Both the position numbers and the translations under genes were made by a program. From the NCBI GenBank assembly GCA_013397845.1, contig VZTG01001077.1, positions 1,006,484-1,070,483 of the forward strand: a stretch of 64,000 nucleotides of DNA, written 5' to 3'. Positions 23,641 to 36,479 of the stretch are shown here, in pieces. The DNA comes from Melanocharis versteri. Lineage: Eukaryota > Chordata > Aves > Passeriformes > Melanocharitidae. Numbering within the stretch: position 1 is the first letter of the stretch; each line of letters opens with the position of its first letter. Under the pieces are notes generated by a model, which worked only from the letters and a program-made list of their open reading frames with translations, was not told where the DNA came from and ran no database searches.

Positions 23641-26600
23641 ATTGCACTATGACATTTTTCAATAGCCTTTCTAATCCTGTCAGCTGAGATTCGCTGCTCA
23701 TCTAATGCCCAGAGACAGCACTTCACAGAGGAGTAGTGGGATACTGCTCCAGTTGAGCCTCTCTCACTATGTCATAAGGAAAAATACCACATTTTCAGGT
23801 GTGATGGGGGGGCTGGAGGTGCCTGTCTTGATCAGTGGTTTCACAATATCAAAGAGAAGTTTAAGCAGAGAACAAAACAGGGCCTCTCACCAAACTTCAG
23901 TCTCATACCCGTAACACTGAGCACCAAAGACAGACTCTCTTCTTAAGGAGCTCTGTGTGTGTGTGCCTTGTCATATCCCTGCTTGTATCATACAGACATG
24001 AAAAGAAACAAATTCTTATGATTTCATACAGAGATTTTACTTCATAGGCTCCTGGCAAATGTCTCCTCTGTTGGAAGGGAAAAAAGGAAGAAGAAAAATT
24101 CTTCAAGTCATCAGCTTTGCACACATCTTATTACAGCAGCCTCTGCAGTGAAATTCATGCATGCTGATGACAATGCTGGTACACACACATGTCATCTGAG
24201 CTGTTTATAGCCATTCTTTCATTTAATGCATCTCATCTGCCACGTTTTCTTGCAGGTTTTGTCTGCTTTACCATGTTACCATTTAAGCCTTTATCTATAA
24301 ATCAAACTGAACCATAAACCACTTTGTCATCTTTTGTTTTGCAACAGATGTACAGCAAGCAGAGACTGCTCCTGCATAGGAAAAAATGTGAACACAAACA
24401 CAGGCTGGGATACGCACAGAAACTCTAAAAAACCAGTGTGGTTTTTCTTACTGATAGTCAACGGTACAGAAGGATGACTATTAAAATAATGAGAGGTAGA
24501 ATAAACCAAGATGATAATACTCTTTAGATCCTGTCTATAAACAGGGCAAGGAAATCAATCTGAGGGAGTGAAACAGAAGATTTAGAGTGGAACTGTTTTC
24601 AGAAGGCTCCTAGAACGTGGACACTGAAGCGGCAATTCAGTCGCATAAAAGAATAATCTGATATAGATTTCTACTACGTTAATTAGGTTTCATTGGCAAG
24701 CTGTGATATTCAGCAACACACTTTGACTAATCCAACCCCCTTTCATGACTCCTGTGACACCATTACTACTGAGAAGGTCCTAAGTTGTAGCTACATAGCT
24801 TTTGTTCTCCAACCAGTAACAGAAAATACACAACTTAACCAATTTCCAGTTCAAAGGGCTTCAGAACATCTGACTTTGTGCTGATAGAAAAGTTTTTCTC
24901 CACAGTACAGGATGCCAGGTTTTTTAGGTTTTCTTGCATTCTTGATGCTATTAATTGCATTTATTAGCACTCCTCCTCTGAAGGAGTTGAGTTGATCCAA
25001 AATACAAACCACATATTTCTCCCAGCAAATGGGAAGATGCTAAGGTGCAGTGCTGTAGACAAAGAGCAGTCTGGCTGGCTCTGGCACAGACAAAATTCAA
25101 ACCAAAGGCATGGCACACAAGGTCAGATATCTCAGTAGATGCCTTGCCCAACCCAGTGTATCCCATACATCCCTAACCAAAGAAAGAAAGGAAAAGGAGG
25201 AGAGAAAAAAAAGATATGTCTATAGTAAAATATATATTACAAAAGCAAATAGAAGCTATAACTAGGGATTTTCAGCAATATGCCTGATGACAGGAATAGT
25301 CATTAGGGATAGCATAGTCAGCAAAAATCAGAAGTGCTAATTAATTTATCATCTTTCTTTACTCTAAAAAATTACTTAAAATAGAAAGTAGCAAGTACAT
25401 TTTTATTTGTACTTTCACGCCGCATCCAAGTTCTAGCCTTCTCTAAGACTATGTGTCAACCACTGGAAATTTGCAGAAGACTCAAAAAAAGTCATCCTGA
25501 TGGAAGGCTTGGGCCAGATGAGTAATTCATGACAGTTACACAAGACATCCATAAAATCAGATTTCCATTATTCACAAAGCCATGAAATGCTATTCCCATG
25601 TGCATAAATTTGTACTAAGACAATTAGATTGCTAGAAAAAATGCCTTATTTCTCATCTCCCATCTCCATCTGATATTTACCACTGCAGCCCTTTAAGACC
25701 TAACTTAGACACTTAATTAATCTGCTGACATCTTTCCTCCTCTATGCAGGAAACAATTTAGCTAGAGATTTCTGAAAGAATGTAGGACACTTTGAAGTTT
25801 TCCAGAAAGCAAATCAAAACAAAAGCCCACATCTTCTTCTGTAAACGAGGTTCTGTAACCTCATTTAGCTTCAGATGTAAGACACTTAACTTGTCTATGG
25901 GAAACATATTCACATTCATGTTTCCTTTCTGCCCAGGAACTGTATATATGCTATATATTTTACTCAAAAAATATAATCCAGTTATCAACTGTAAAAATGC
26001 AGAGAGTCATGGGGGGGAGGCATGTGTTTGACTGATGAAAATGAATCTTGGGTCTAAAATTGCCATTCTGAAGAAATATTTAATCAGTTGAAATTGTTCC
26101 ACCAAAAGTCTGAGCTTTGACTGAATTCCCCAACAAAAAGTTGTATTCTCTAAGAAATCCCCACCAAGGTTACACCACTGCCTCCTCCCAAAACTGTCCT
26201 AGAAATCTAAAGGTACGCTTGGATTTTACTGGATTCTGATAGCAAACTGATGCTGTAAAAACTTGTTTTAGAGATACACTAATTCCAATATTTTTCAGTA
26301 AATATTTAAGAATTCTAAATCTAATCTAGAGCTACAAAGCAGATTTAAAATTCAACCTTAACACAGGCACAGGAAAGTATGTCCTTGCATGCACATTTCT
26401 TTCTTTCACTTGAACAGGATTTCTTTCAGAATTTAATGCAGTGTTCTGGTTATTTTCAAAACCCACAGTCTGAGCAGCCAACTCATTCTTGCCTATGTGG
26501 GCAAGTGAAAAATTCAATCAGTTATCCTAGTTTCCTTGCTTTTAAAAATACAGTCTTATGATTGTGTGACTGCAATTCAGTATACTTTTTCTCCAAAATT

Positions 26601-27476
26601 AGTTTAAATACCTTTATATTCCCTTTAAATTAAGTAATTGTGGTTTTGATAGAGAAAGCATTCTGAGAATTTTCAGGTCTCACACTGTATCAGTCTAACC
26701 AGAAGCAGAAGCATTTATTTGGGGCATTTTGCCTCTTCCTTAATGAATTTTAAAATCATTAGTGTGCAAGGAGGGGAAAAAACCATCAATATAAGATATT
26801 TTTAATGTTCATACTTGTGAAGTTCTGTTTAGTTTTGCTCACTTACCACACTGTACCTAAAGCAAAAGATATTCAAAATATTGAGAATTTTGTTTTCTTA
26901 CTTATTTAAATTTACTTGCAGCCAATTATGACCACAGAAGACAGAAGCTATTTTTGCCATAGGTTACAGCAACTGGGGATTGAAATCTGATTCTGAAATA
27001 AGCAATATTTCATATTGGTGGATTTTAACACCAAAATTACTATAGACAAAACACTAGTTATTGTAAATTAATTTTTCTGGCTGAAGTATTATTTATGCTA
27101 AAACAACCATCAACACCATGCAGAATTTTGTAGTCCAGCTGATGATTATAATTTTACAGAACAAAAAGCTAATTATTCTAGTCTTACAGTCAGACCAATT
27201 TCTGAACAGTTATCAACAGTTTTGGGGGCTTGCATGTATTAGTATGGATACAACAATTCTAACATTTGGTGCTTCCCTCATATAATGAAGCTCTTAGGCA
27301 ATATTTACAGGCACTCTGAAGATTATTGAGATTTTGAATAAAAGCATCTCTGAGTGTCCAAGTGAACAGATTAATCATGCTTATAATTTTACCCCAGTTA
27401 TTAATTTGTGTGTTCCTGAGTGCTCTACACATGAAACACTGCTTTCCAAAATGGAAGTCAGGTCGAATATTCAGGG
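23641..27476. other. Non-coding sequence, no gene seen
   Basis: About 3.8 kb of AT-rich unique sequence. No exon, RNA gene or named repeat is supportable. Stop-free runs are under 85 codons. Confidence 0.65.
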
Positions 27477-27546
27477 CTTGGAACATGATTTAGGCCTTGA
27501 CAGAGAACTAGCTGTGAGCACAAGGCAAGAATGCACAGATGGGAGA
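27477..27546 (+). repeat. 70-bp dispersed direct repeat, copy A
   Basis: This matches 29241-29309 at about 87% (8 substitutions and one single-base gap over 70 positions), including a 24-bp identical core beginning CTAGCTGTGAGCAC. Homology stops abruptly on both sides. Where copy B has CpG (for example CACG), this copy has CATG or other bases, the usual decay of methylated repeats. I do not recognise the family; a fragment of an old LTR is the likeliest origin. Confidence 0.85.
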
Positions 27547-28268
27547 AATCACCAACCTAGTAGGAAATCAGATCTCCAGTGCCTGCAGCTATCTGAGCAG
27601 GGCAGGCAGCAGCAGCCACTGCCATAACAACCACCAGCAATGATCTGAATGAAAAAACAGAGAACTCAAGAACAAGGGGGAAAATGAGGGAAAAAGAGAG
27701 AAAACAACTAGCCTAATAATTACTTGATTATGGAATGGAAAAATATCACTTAAGAAACAAGATGTTGTCGCTGAACTGAGGAACAGAAGCTGCTGGTCTC
27801 TGTAGGATTCAATTAAGGTGCTTCAAGTTTTGCTTTCAGACACTGTGAGATGCCTGCTGGTAACAGGCTTTTGTTGGACTTCACTACATCTGGAAATTCT
27901 GCAACCAAGCCATGACAACACACGATACTTTTTCTGAAGAGAATGCTTTCTCTTATTTTATTTTCTCAAAGCTCCAGAGCACAAGTCAATTAAGACACAA
28001 CAGAAGTTTCTCAAACTGAGAGGTCATACTGAAGGGAGGCTTACACCACAGTAGAACAGATTATCACCTTAAGTACTTTGCAAACCCTCAAAACAGGCTT
28101 CTCTGGCTATCCAAAGATCAATACTAATGTGCCAACCCTCCAGCCAAGCCAAGCGCAATTCGCTGGAATGTTATTACTGTGCAAAAAGGAAAAAAAACTT
28201 TATTAGGCTGAAGAGTTTCATTTAGGAATGCAGCTTTCACAACAGAGCAGAGTGCAGAAATACCACTC
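27547..28268. other. Non-coding spacer between repeat copy A and LTR
   Basis: Purine-rich at 27640-27715 and otherwise unremarkable. A CAG-rich patch (27600-27625) is too short and impure to be a microsatellite. Confidence 0.6.
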
Positions 28269-28842
28269 TGCTTCCTGTTTTCAGCTGGGATAAAGTTAAT
28301 TTTCTTCCTGATAGTGGTACAGTGTTGTGGTTTGGATTTGGAATGAGAGAGAATGTTTGTAAAACACTGATGTTGTGGTGGTTGCTAAGCGGTGATTAAG
28401 GGCTCTTCAACTTCTCACATTATCCTGCCAGAAAATAGGCTGGGAGGGCACACAACACTGGGAGGAGAGACAACCTGGATAACCGACCCAAACTGATCAA
28501 AAGGATATTCCATACCATATCACGCCTTGCTCAGTATATCAACTAGGGAGAAAGATGCCTGGGGTGCGCTGCTCAGGAGCGGGCTGGACTTCTCTTGGTG
28601 AGTTATGAACAATTGCACTCTGCACTGCTTGTTTCCTAGATTCTAATTCTTTTATAGTTGTTGTTTTTCTTGTTTTCATTCTTTCTTTTGCTTCCTCACC
28701 TGCCCTACTACATTGTCTATACCTCAACTCACAAATTTTACTTTTTTTTTTTATTCTCTTCTCAATTCCCCTGGGAGGTGAGAGGAGCTGTGGTGTGAGG
28801 CTGCCTGATGCATACACCTGTATACACCTCATGCAGTTAACA
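28269..28842 (+). mobile_element. Solo LTR of an ERVL-type endogenous retrovirus
   Basis: From 'cagctgggataaagttaatt' (28282) onward the order of blocks is that of the bird ERVL-type LTR. It has the 'gataaagttaattttcttcc' opening and the 'acactgatgttgtggtggtt' block, then 'cagaaaataggctgggaggg' and 'aaaggatattccataccata'. A TATA-like element follows at 28533-28540, then a T-rich R/U5 region and the 'ctgggaggtgagaggagctg' tail. It may start with TG at 28269 and end with CA at 28842. I could not find a matching 5-bp target duplication with these ends, so the limits may be off by some bases. No gag, pol or second LTR is adjacent, hence solo LTR formed by recombination. The 97-codon minus-strand run 28539-28832 is a by-product. 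Confidence 0.85.
28531..28541 (+). promoter_or_regulatory. TATA-like element of the LTR promoter
   Basis: CAGTATATCAAC sits at the position where this LTR family normally has its TATA box, between U3 and the T-rich R/U5 part. One substitution within the A/T core makes it weaker than the usual form. Any activity is inference. Confidence 0.5.
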
Positions 28843-29240
28843 TTGTTGGAAGCTGTATAATATTGGTGTTTTTAATAGAAGACTCACAGAAGAACATCAA
28901 ACTGAGGTTTCGAATTCCCACTCATCCGTGGTCTTTCTTACTTCTATAGGTTTTTCATCCAATTTTGCCCTTGATTACTTAAGAATAACTATCACTGAAA
29001 TCAATCAACGGATTTTGCATCTGTATACATGACCAAAGGCAATAAAAAAGGCATTAGTGCTGAATTTTTAGAAGTATATAGTACAGACTCCTTTTGTCCC
29101 ATTGAAGCCGAAGAGAATTTTAGCATTAACTTTCGGCAAGGAGCACAGATAAATCAAATGCAAATGCTGAGAAAAACCTCATCCCTATTTTGCATGTATT
29201 GCTGGTAGCATAATATCAATATCACAACATGGCAAGCAGA
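28843..29240. other. Non-coding spacer between LTR and repeat copy B
   Basis: About 400 bp of AT-rich sequence with no identifiable element. Confidence 0.6.
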
Positions 29241-29309
29241 CTGGGACACGATTTAGGTCTTGCTAGAGCGCTAGCTGTGAGCACAAGGCAAGAAAGCACA
29301 GATGGGAGA
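29241..29309 (+). repeat. 70-bp dispersed direct repeat, copy B
   Basis: Same orientation as copy A at 27477-27546 and about 87% identical. It keeps CpG dinucleotides (CACG and AGCGC) that copy A has lost. A 137-codon stop-free run (29229-29642) starts just upstream and reads through it, with no recognisable protein domain. Confidence 0.85.
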
Positions 29310-30256
29310 TGGCACTCTTGGGCCCATTGCCTGTCCAAGATACAACTTCTGCAGAAAGCTACAGCACCACTAAAGCAAGCCAGCAGGCTGAACATAGGCA
29401 TCCAGCACAAAACCTTTGTTTCACACAGATTTTCCAATGCATCACAGCTGACAACATATATAATCTTTCAAAGGAATACTACTCTGCACCATATTTTTCA
29501 ATATGCTCTATTTTTCTCAGACAAGGGGTTCAACACTAACCCATGCAGACAGAAACACCTCATGCCTTCCCAAGAGCACAAAGCAGTGTCCAACAAGCAT
29601 AATTGCTGTGCCTCCACACACCCTAAGGGAATCTCAAAATAAAGCCATGACCCAGTTTCACACTTCATGTTTTTCAGTTATCCAGTATTTCCTAGAGCTC
29701 AGGAATCCATGTGCTGTGAAACCTTTTAAATCTGCTCTTAATATTTCAAGGTGCATCATCAGTAACACCTGTTGTGCATAGGGCCTGAAAACCTCTAATA
29801 TTCCAGCAACTCTGTTATCTTCTTTTAACACAACTTTCAGATGCAGGATGACGTGTAGCTTGAAGTAATTTAAATAAAATATTTTTTTATATTTCTCTTC
29901 TTTTTTAACATAAAATTTCCATTAGGTTATAATTCAATAAATTAGCAAAGGAAACTACCATTTAATTAAGCTCTAATCTAGCCAGGTCTCTTTAGCACAC
30001 CAATGAGAATTGTCTAGGCTGAGATTATTGTTTACTACAACTGTTAATGCTTCATTGTCTGCTCTGCTTACGGCTCTCCCTTGTGCCGAAAGCTGACCCA
30101 GTCTGGACACCAGTTCTGTGGTGGTTCATTCATCACTTCTTGTTAACCAGTGAACAGCAGTTCGCTGCTCATTGCGATCCAAGCTCCAAGCCCTTTTCTA
30201 TCCAATGACTAATTCCACCATCAATCCCATACTGGCTAATGAAATGTACTTGCATT
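29310..30256. other. Non-coding sequence, no gene seen
   Basis: Overlapping stop-free runs occur in all plus-strand frames between 29310 and 29780. None has a plausible domain, and the composition is not coding-like. Possibly part of the same element as repeat copy B, but this cannot be shown. Confidence 0.55.
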
Positions 30257-30520
30257 TTTGGTGGTACTGTGTCACAAAGCCTTCCTGAAGTCATAATACT
30301 TTATATCTTTTTCTTTACCCCTGTCAAGTCTCATTGACCATCTCTCCTTCTTGGAGAAGTTAATTGGATATGTGAATCATGACCTTCCTTTCATTAACCT
30401 GTGCTGGCTCCCTGTATCTGTCCAGCTTTTCCCCAACTTTATTTTAATTAATGACTTGAATCTTTCCTAATTCAAAGGTTACACGCGCACATATGCCATT
30501 TTCTCATTTATCATGTAGTT
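30257..30520 (-). mobile_element. CR1 LINE ORF2 fragment, reverse transcriptase region (decayed)
   Basis: Read on the minus strand, 30293-30263 encodes the LINE reverse-transcriptase motif A region (DFRKAF/DT type), where the first Asp is a metal-binding catalytic residue. A single extra base after the KAF equivalent breaks the frame. On the plus strand the following 'ttcattaacctgtgctggct' segment (30392-30411) matches the antisense of the next conserved CR1 RT block. Beyond about 30430 similarity is weak. This is an old, non-functional piece and gives no usable protein. Confidence 0.7.
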
Positions 30521-30611
30521 CTTTGCCAGCTAAAAGCTTTACATCGTGGTGAATCCACAACCAATAACTGATCAAGGCTTGAGGTATCTGCCTTTCTCTA
30601 TTCGTATGCAT

Positions 30612-30679
30612 AAACACACACACGCACTCCAAAAAAAAAAATAGAAAAAAACCCCACAAAAACAAAACCCAAAAACTTT
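30612..30679. repeat. (CA)n plus A-rich low-complexity tract
   Basis: A short CACACA run is followed by A-rich sequence with ACCCC and AAAAC interruptions. No element body is recognised beside it. Confidence 0.8.
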
Positions 30680-31758
30680 TCCTTTAAACTCTGATATCAC
30701 CCTTTAAGCTAAGGAAATCTTATTTATCTTGAATTAGCAGATAATCAATCTATTCTTCTCAGCAGACCAACATTACAATTCTGGCAATTAAACTACCTAA
30801 AGTGGTCAATATCTCCCAAGATTTTCAAGAGTTCAGATTCTATAGCAAATCAGCAGTGTGTCACACGGGAGGGTCAAAACTTCAGGGATTAAAGAGAAAA
30901 CTGTTAAGACCAAGTGAGCATATTTCGATTAAACCACACTCTACAGAAGTCTGTTATTACATTTGCCTAGAAGTTGATTTCTGTATCTATATTAAGATAC
31001 TTTAATAATGAGCTCCATTTACTTTAATGCTGCACAACCAGCAAGTCTAATTAGCTTCTGGATATTGTACTTGTGGAACATAAATCTGGAATTTAGTGCT
31101 GAAATTCCACTGAGCCGAAATCACCAACTTAGATATTTAAGTTTCTACCTTCAGCTTCCTGTATCCTGATCCAAGGTTTCTAGACTTGGATCACATTTAA
31201 AACTCATCTCAATTCTACAATTTTATCTGTTTTCTACTGTCTTTTCATATCTTGAGATCTAGATGACATTTCCAGAAGATTTATTGAGGTTTTATCTATC
31301 CTATAGGATTAATAGGAAGACATCTGTTGTCCTGGGCTGCTATGGCTGTAGAAGAAACATTGCAAGTACTGAAAGCTTTGATCTAAGGACTGGATCAAAC
31401 CTCTCTTTATTTTCAAAGCCAGTACTCCACAGATCCAGTATTCCTCAAGCCAGGCTCCAAAATTCTTTTTAAAATTGACAAAAAATGCCAAAACAAAACC
31501 CAACTTTCCTAAATTATGCATTTGAAGTCAAATTATAATACTCTCACCCCGTTCTCTGCCAGGCTTTTAAATCCTCCTGAAGTAAAGAGGTTTCCCAGAA
31601 CTCGAGTTTTTCTCATTACTATTTCTACTTAGAAGCAAGATGAAGACAAAAGTCTTTCAGCAGGTTTCATGATGTGCTCTGCTTTCGTCAATTGATACTT
31701 GAAAGTGTAAAGCTGTGTGGAAGAAGTTATTTTCCCAACTATCCAGCAAGCCACATAA
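30680..31758. other. Non-coding sequence, no gene seen
   Basis: Unique AT-rich DNA between two minus-strand CR1 pieces. No coding or RNA signal. Confidence 0.6.
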
Positions 31759-31910
31759 AATCGTAGAGTCACAGAGTGGTTTGGGTTGGAGGGGACCTTA
31801 AAGATCATGGAGTTCCAACCACCCTGCTATAGGCAGGGATGGCTTTCACTAGACCAGGCTGCTCAGGGCACCATCCAGCCTGGCCTTGAACACCTCCAGG
31901 GATGAGACAT
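31759..31910 (-). mobile_element. CR1 LINE, truncated 3' end (minus strand)
   Basis: The plus strand starts with AATCGTAGAGTCACAGAGTGG, a variant of the reverse-complemented CR1 terminal repeat. It then continues 'tttgggttggaggggacctt', 'aaagatcatggagttccaac', 'ctgctataggcagggatggc' and 'ccatccagcctggccttgaa'. This is the classic avian CR1 3' UTR, strongly 5'-truncated. Changes in the terminal octamers show moderate age. Confidence 0.95.
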
Positions 31911-34900
31911 GCACATCATGTCAATGATAAAATCATATTTATGACGCAAACCAAAAAGCTTCCAAACCTCCTTGCCAATCAGCCTAGTGAACATTAACTC
32001 TAAGATGTCATGGTTCATATAAATATCACATCTTCTGTGATGTCTCCTTATGGCCTTATGGCATCACAGTGCCTGCAGCCTCTCTCATCAACCTCTTGCT
32101 CCTTATAATTTACATTTGTATAGCCATTTATTATTCATATTTACATCCTATGTAATTTTCCTTTCATTTTTTATCTCAGTTTTCTTGCTAATTTCCTTTT
32201 TTTTCTTTTGCCTCCTATACCACCTCTTTCAGAGCTAGCACTTCTGATTTATCCTCAGGGATTTCTTGGAAATGAGATGTTGGCTCTCAGTGGGATTTTA
32301 TTTTTATCAAAACATTTAAAAAAAAAAAAAATTGTAAACATCTCAACTGCATTTCTCCTGGTCTTCATTTCCTCCTGTAGTTTTCGAGTCATCCGTATTA
32401 ATCGTTTCTGCCACTTCCTGAATATTTATGTCTTGACTAGATATGTATTGTATTTGCTGAGCTCGCAGTAATCTGCCTTTGGTAATCTGTGCTGACTTTG
32501 CTTCCTGCTGTGTTTTGCTCAGGTGTATGCATGGCTACGTTGCTGCAGGAATAGGCATTTCTGTGATTGCCCACGTAAGGAGAAGAACTATAGGCTTTCT
32601 ATGATACAGCAAATGAAAGTACTACATTTTGTGCCTGGAATGTCTCGTTCCCTCGGACAAGATAGCAAGGGGCCAAATTCCCCTTTTCTTATTTCTGAAC
32701 ACGAAACTCTCAGAATATCAATTTTCCATTTGCCAGTCTATTCTAGTATGTGGTAGTAATGCATATTGCAGTAGATAATGAGCTTTACATACGCTCCCCT
32801 TCTGTGTGGTATCAAACTCTGTTAACCTATATGGTGAGTTTTTACCATAGTCACACTATTTAAAGAATTATTTTCTCCAGAAAAAAGAGAGAATAAAAAA
32901 AGCCAAAATTCTCCTTAGTGCACTCATCTGACTACTACACAGTATTTTTACATTACATATTTATAATCTTGCTTTGTGGGAGAGCTATTACTTGACCTTC
33001 ACCTCCTCAGAAGGAGGAAATGCCACTGTAATCTTACATCTCTCAATTCTTCCATGTGTTAAACTGGTGTGAAGAACCTCCTTGGCATTTCAGTGCTGGA
33101 ATATGGTATCATTGTGATACAGGCTGTGCATTTCACTGTGTTACACTCAACTCTCTCATCTAGAAAAAGAGTATCAAGATCTCTTATGAATTTAACTTGT
33201 CTTCAATCTAAGACAACAACACAGATTATTAACCAGACCTCCTCACCTACCACTCCCCCAGCTACAGCATTTTCAGCCCTACAGCAGGGAGTACTACAAA
33301 CCCTTATAACCCGTCTTGACAGCTGAGAAGAAAACTTTAAAAATGCATGAAAAATTCATATACTCCGGGGTAGTGTGGGATATCTAAAATGCCTCTGCTC
33401 TACATATGTTTTTTTTATACTTTCCTTATTAGCTGCGTGATGGGTTAAAATAGAGCACTGAATGATGTATAAACGGCAGAGGTGGATACATGGGAACCAT
33501 GTGTATGTGGATGGATGAATGTTGAGTCAGGAGGTGGAGAGAGGAGAAGCACTTGACTTTGTAAAGAACGGAGACAAAATTGATGCTGGCATTTTCCTCA
33601 GTACTTCAAGCACTAAAAGAGTGAAACTAGCATTTTGACATTTCCCAGAGAGATTTAAAAAGCATCTGTATTGCACTCACTTGTATTATTTAGGTTCTCT
33701 TAATACTTCACTACTTTAAAAGCCTGCCATTTGTTCTTTCTTTGGCTGCTGACCGATACAGGGGATTTCTTTACAGAAGGCAGGCAGACAGCAGAGCCTG
33801 CAGCCTTGTGCCTACCACATAAGGCCATCAAGTCCTCATTGTAGACAGCAGCAAACATACCCACATTTGCTGCCTGACGCTGTAAAATGATAAATACACT
33901 GGAGAAGGCACTGAAGGTTCTGCAGGAAGTTGCAAAGATTCAAAATCACTTAAGATTGGACTTTTTGGTCCTAGGATGCATTTTGGCCGCCCCGGTTTTC
34001 TCCCAAATGACGCAATTCTACCAACAGGAAGGAAAGTAAGTCACAGAGCTTCAGGTTCCACAGTCTCAAGGACAAGTCAAGGATGGTTGACTCTGGGATT
34101 TGCCCTTTTGAATCATTTCTGGTGAAGCAGCCATTATAGGCAACCAATAAAACCACGATCAGTTAAAATATGAAGTGCGCTTACACCCATTCCCAAAGTA
34201 GAATCACTGAAAAGGAATTTTAGACTTCGGAGATGTTTTGTTTGGATTTTCCCCCCTCTTTTTCTTTTTCCACATTTGCAGTCACATTACCCAAGAGGGA
34301 GGTTTCTCTGCTCCTCATAGAAATAATCAGAGCAGCCAGTGGTTTCCACAGAAGTGATAACACCACATTGTGAAACGCAGGGTATTCATAAAGTAATAAT
34401 GTATCCTTCAGTTAAAATACGCCGTTAATTTTACATCAGAAATGCTCATCACTATCAAATGATGTAGTGTTAAACATCTCTTGAACTGGATAATTTGGAA
34501 GAACACAATGTGAATAATGTAACACTATTAAAGATTTTCCTGTTTAAAGAATACCACAATGGCAACTAAACCAGAGCCCTCATTTTGACTCAGTGCCTTA
34601 CCGCATCATCATCACTTTCAGTGAAATATTTTCCTGGGCAAATAACTTATTCAAAGCCTACTCTCTAATCCCCAAACAGGACTTCAGCACAGTATAACTG
34701 TGTTTAGTCTTTTTGCCCAAAGAAGAATTTGTTTTCATATTCTTCCTTCCAGGATTGCTCATTTTTACAGGTTGAGAGAAAACAACACCTTATTTGAAAT
34801 GCAGCAAGTGGTAGGAGACTGCAAAAAGGTATCTACAGAGAGAGCAAGAATGTTTCAGGAACACGAAGTGATTCAAACACACATTCATTTTTATCCTAAC

Positions 34901-35964
34901 CTGGAATTCCTTGTTTTTAATCACTGTGACCAAAGATGCTTTTCATGTTGCAGCTCTGCTGGGGTCAAGGGCTAACCTGGTCCCTTGAATTTTTTTTCTT
35001 TTAATGGCTAATAAGTGGCTTATGTTTTCATGTTATAAAACATTAAAAAGAATTTGTTTTCAAAAACAAAAAAAAGTATATCCAAGCAAGTTGAATTTTC
35101 TGATTTTTTTCTCTTGGAGAATAACCCATCAAACCTTATCTTATGTAATTTCCCAACAAGAGTTTACTCTAAAAAAGTATCATTGCTCTAATTGTACACT
35201 ATATATGTGGGAAATTGCAAATTCATTTAATTAAAAATCATTTTAAATGAACGCCATAAATTCTACTGAACACTGGCTGAATACTGAAGAATTGTCCCTT
35301 CATGGACATTTATTTTATGTGGTTTCCCAGGTACTGTGAAGTTTTTTAAAATGCTTCAATAATGTTTTCCTTTGAAGGTATCAACTTTATAGGATGACAA
35401 TCAAAGCTTAGAGTATTCTAAAGTGAGGTAAAAACAACAAAATTTGCACATTTGATAGGCAGAATGCTTGGTTCTACCAACAGTGTTAATATTGACAAGT
35501 TACTGACACACATTAGACACCCTAAAATATGATCTAAATCTCAGTTTCCAGCTCTGGTAATAAATTGCAGTGTGCTTATTTTTCCTTTCCAACAGTGACC
35601 ACAGATATCATTGTAAATAACCAGTGACAAAAAAGAAAAAAAAAAGAGCACAGCACATCTCTCTCGGTTCGGGAAGCGGCCCTATTCTTCATGTTAAATT
35701 CAGAAAGCAGTGCTTTTTTGTTTTATTTTTACACTTAGGGGAGTTTTTGATTTTTTTCTTGTTTGGGTTGGTTTGGTTTTTTGTTTTAGCTTGGGGCTTT
35801 TTTTGTAGTTTTCAAAAAAAAACCCCAAAACTTTCTGAGCAAGATTTTCCTGAAATAATCCAATGAATCTGCCATGTAATAGTAATAGACGTCACTGCAC
35901 TTATACCAGTCAACCCAATAACTTGAGATATAGCCAGAAATTCACATCTTAACCCAATTTTCAG
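31911..35964. other. Non-coding sequence, no gene seen
   Basis: About 4 kb of unique AT-rich DNA with an A-run at 32318-32331 and a T/G-rich low-complexity segment at 35716-35816 followed by an A-run. The 91-codon run at 34700-34975 has no recognisable domain. Confidence 0.6.
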
Positions 35965-36022
35965 CTCTTTAAAGCTTAAGAAACTAAGAAACTTCTTATC
36001 AACAATTCTGTGATTCTGTGAA
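35965..36022 (+). mobile_element. Possible CR1 3' terminus (plus strand), weak
   Basis: Two tandem ATTCTGTG octamers (36005-36020) are the hallmark of the CR1 3' end. A block 'ctctttaaagctt' about 45 bp upstream could correspond to the usual preceding segment. The rest is too diverged to confirm, so this may be an old CR1 stub or chance. Confidence 0.35.
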
Positions 36023-36479
36023 TGTTTGCTATCAGCTTTTTCCTCTGCTTTCACTCCTTATGACAAACTTTTAAAGAATTACTCACATGTTTATTTCTGG
36101 TCTTAATTTCAATTTGTTGATGAACTACTTTCTAAAATAACTGTCATGTTCACCCCTTCTAAGACATCATAATCGCCCCTAGCTTGACATGATGCTAACC
36201 ATTCAGTTTCAAATTTTCTACTCCAATCTGAAAAAATAATCACAGGAGAGATCTCAGCTCACCAACATTAGCCCACTGTATGTATCAGCAGGAGGCATTT
36301 TGTCTCACACAGCCACTTTCTGAAGTGAGTTTTGAATAGGTGGGATCTAATTGGCATGGGCAAAAAACCCAAGAAAACCAAACAACCAGATCAAAGACAA
36401 GAAACGAGAAACAACAAGCAGAAAAAGTCGGAAGGCTCATTCCCTGTATGTCCACAAATGCATCATCTTCAACACACGG

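Noticed and set aside
23255..23701. 148-codon run on the minus strand
   Set aside because: It is antisense to a recognisable degraded CR1 segment (23505-23640).
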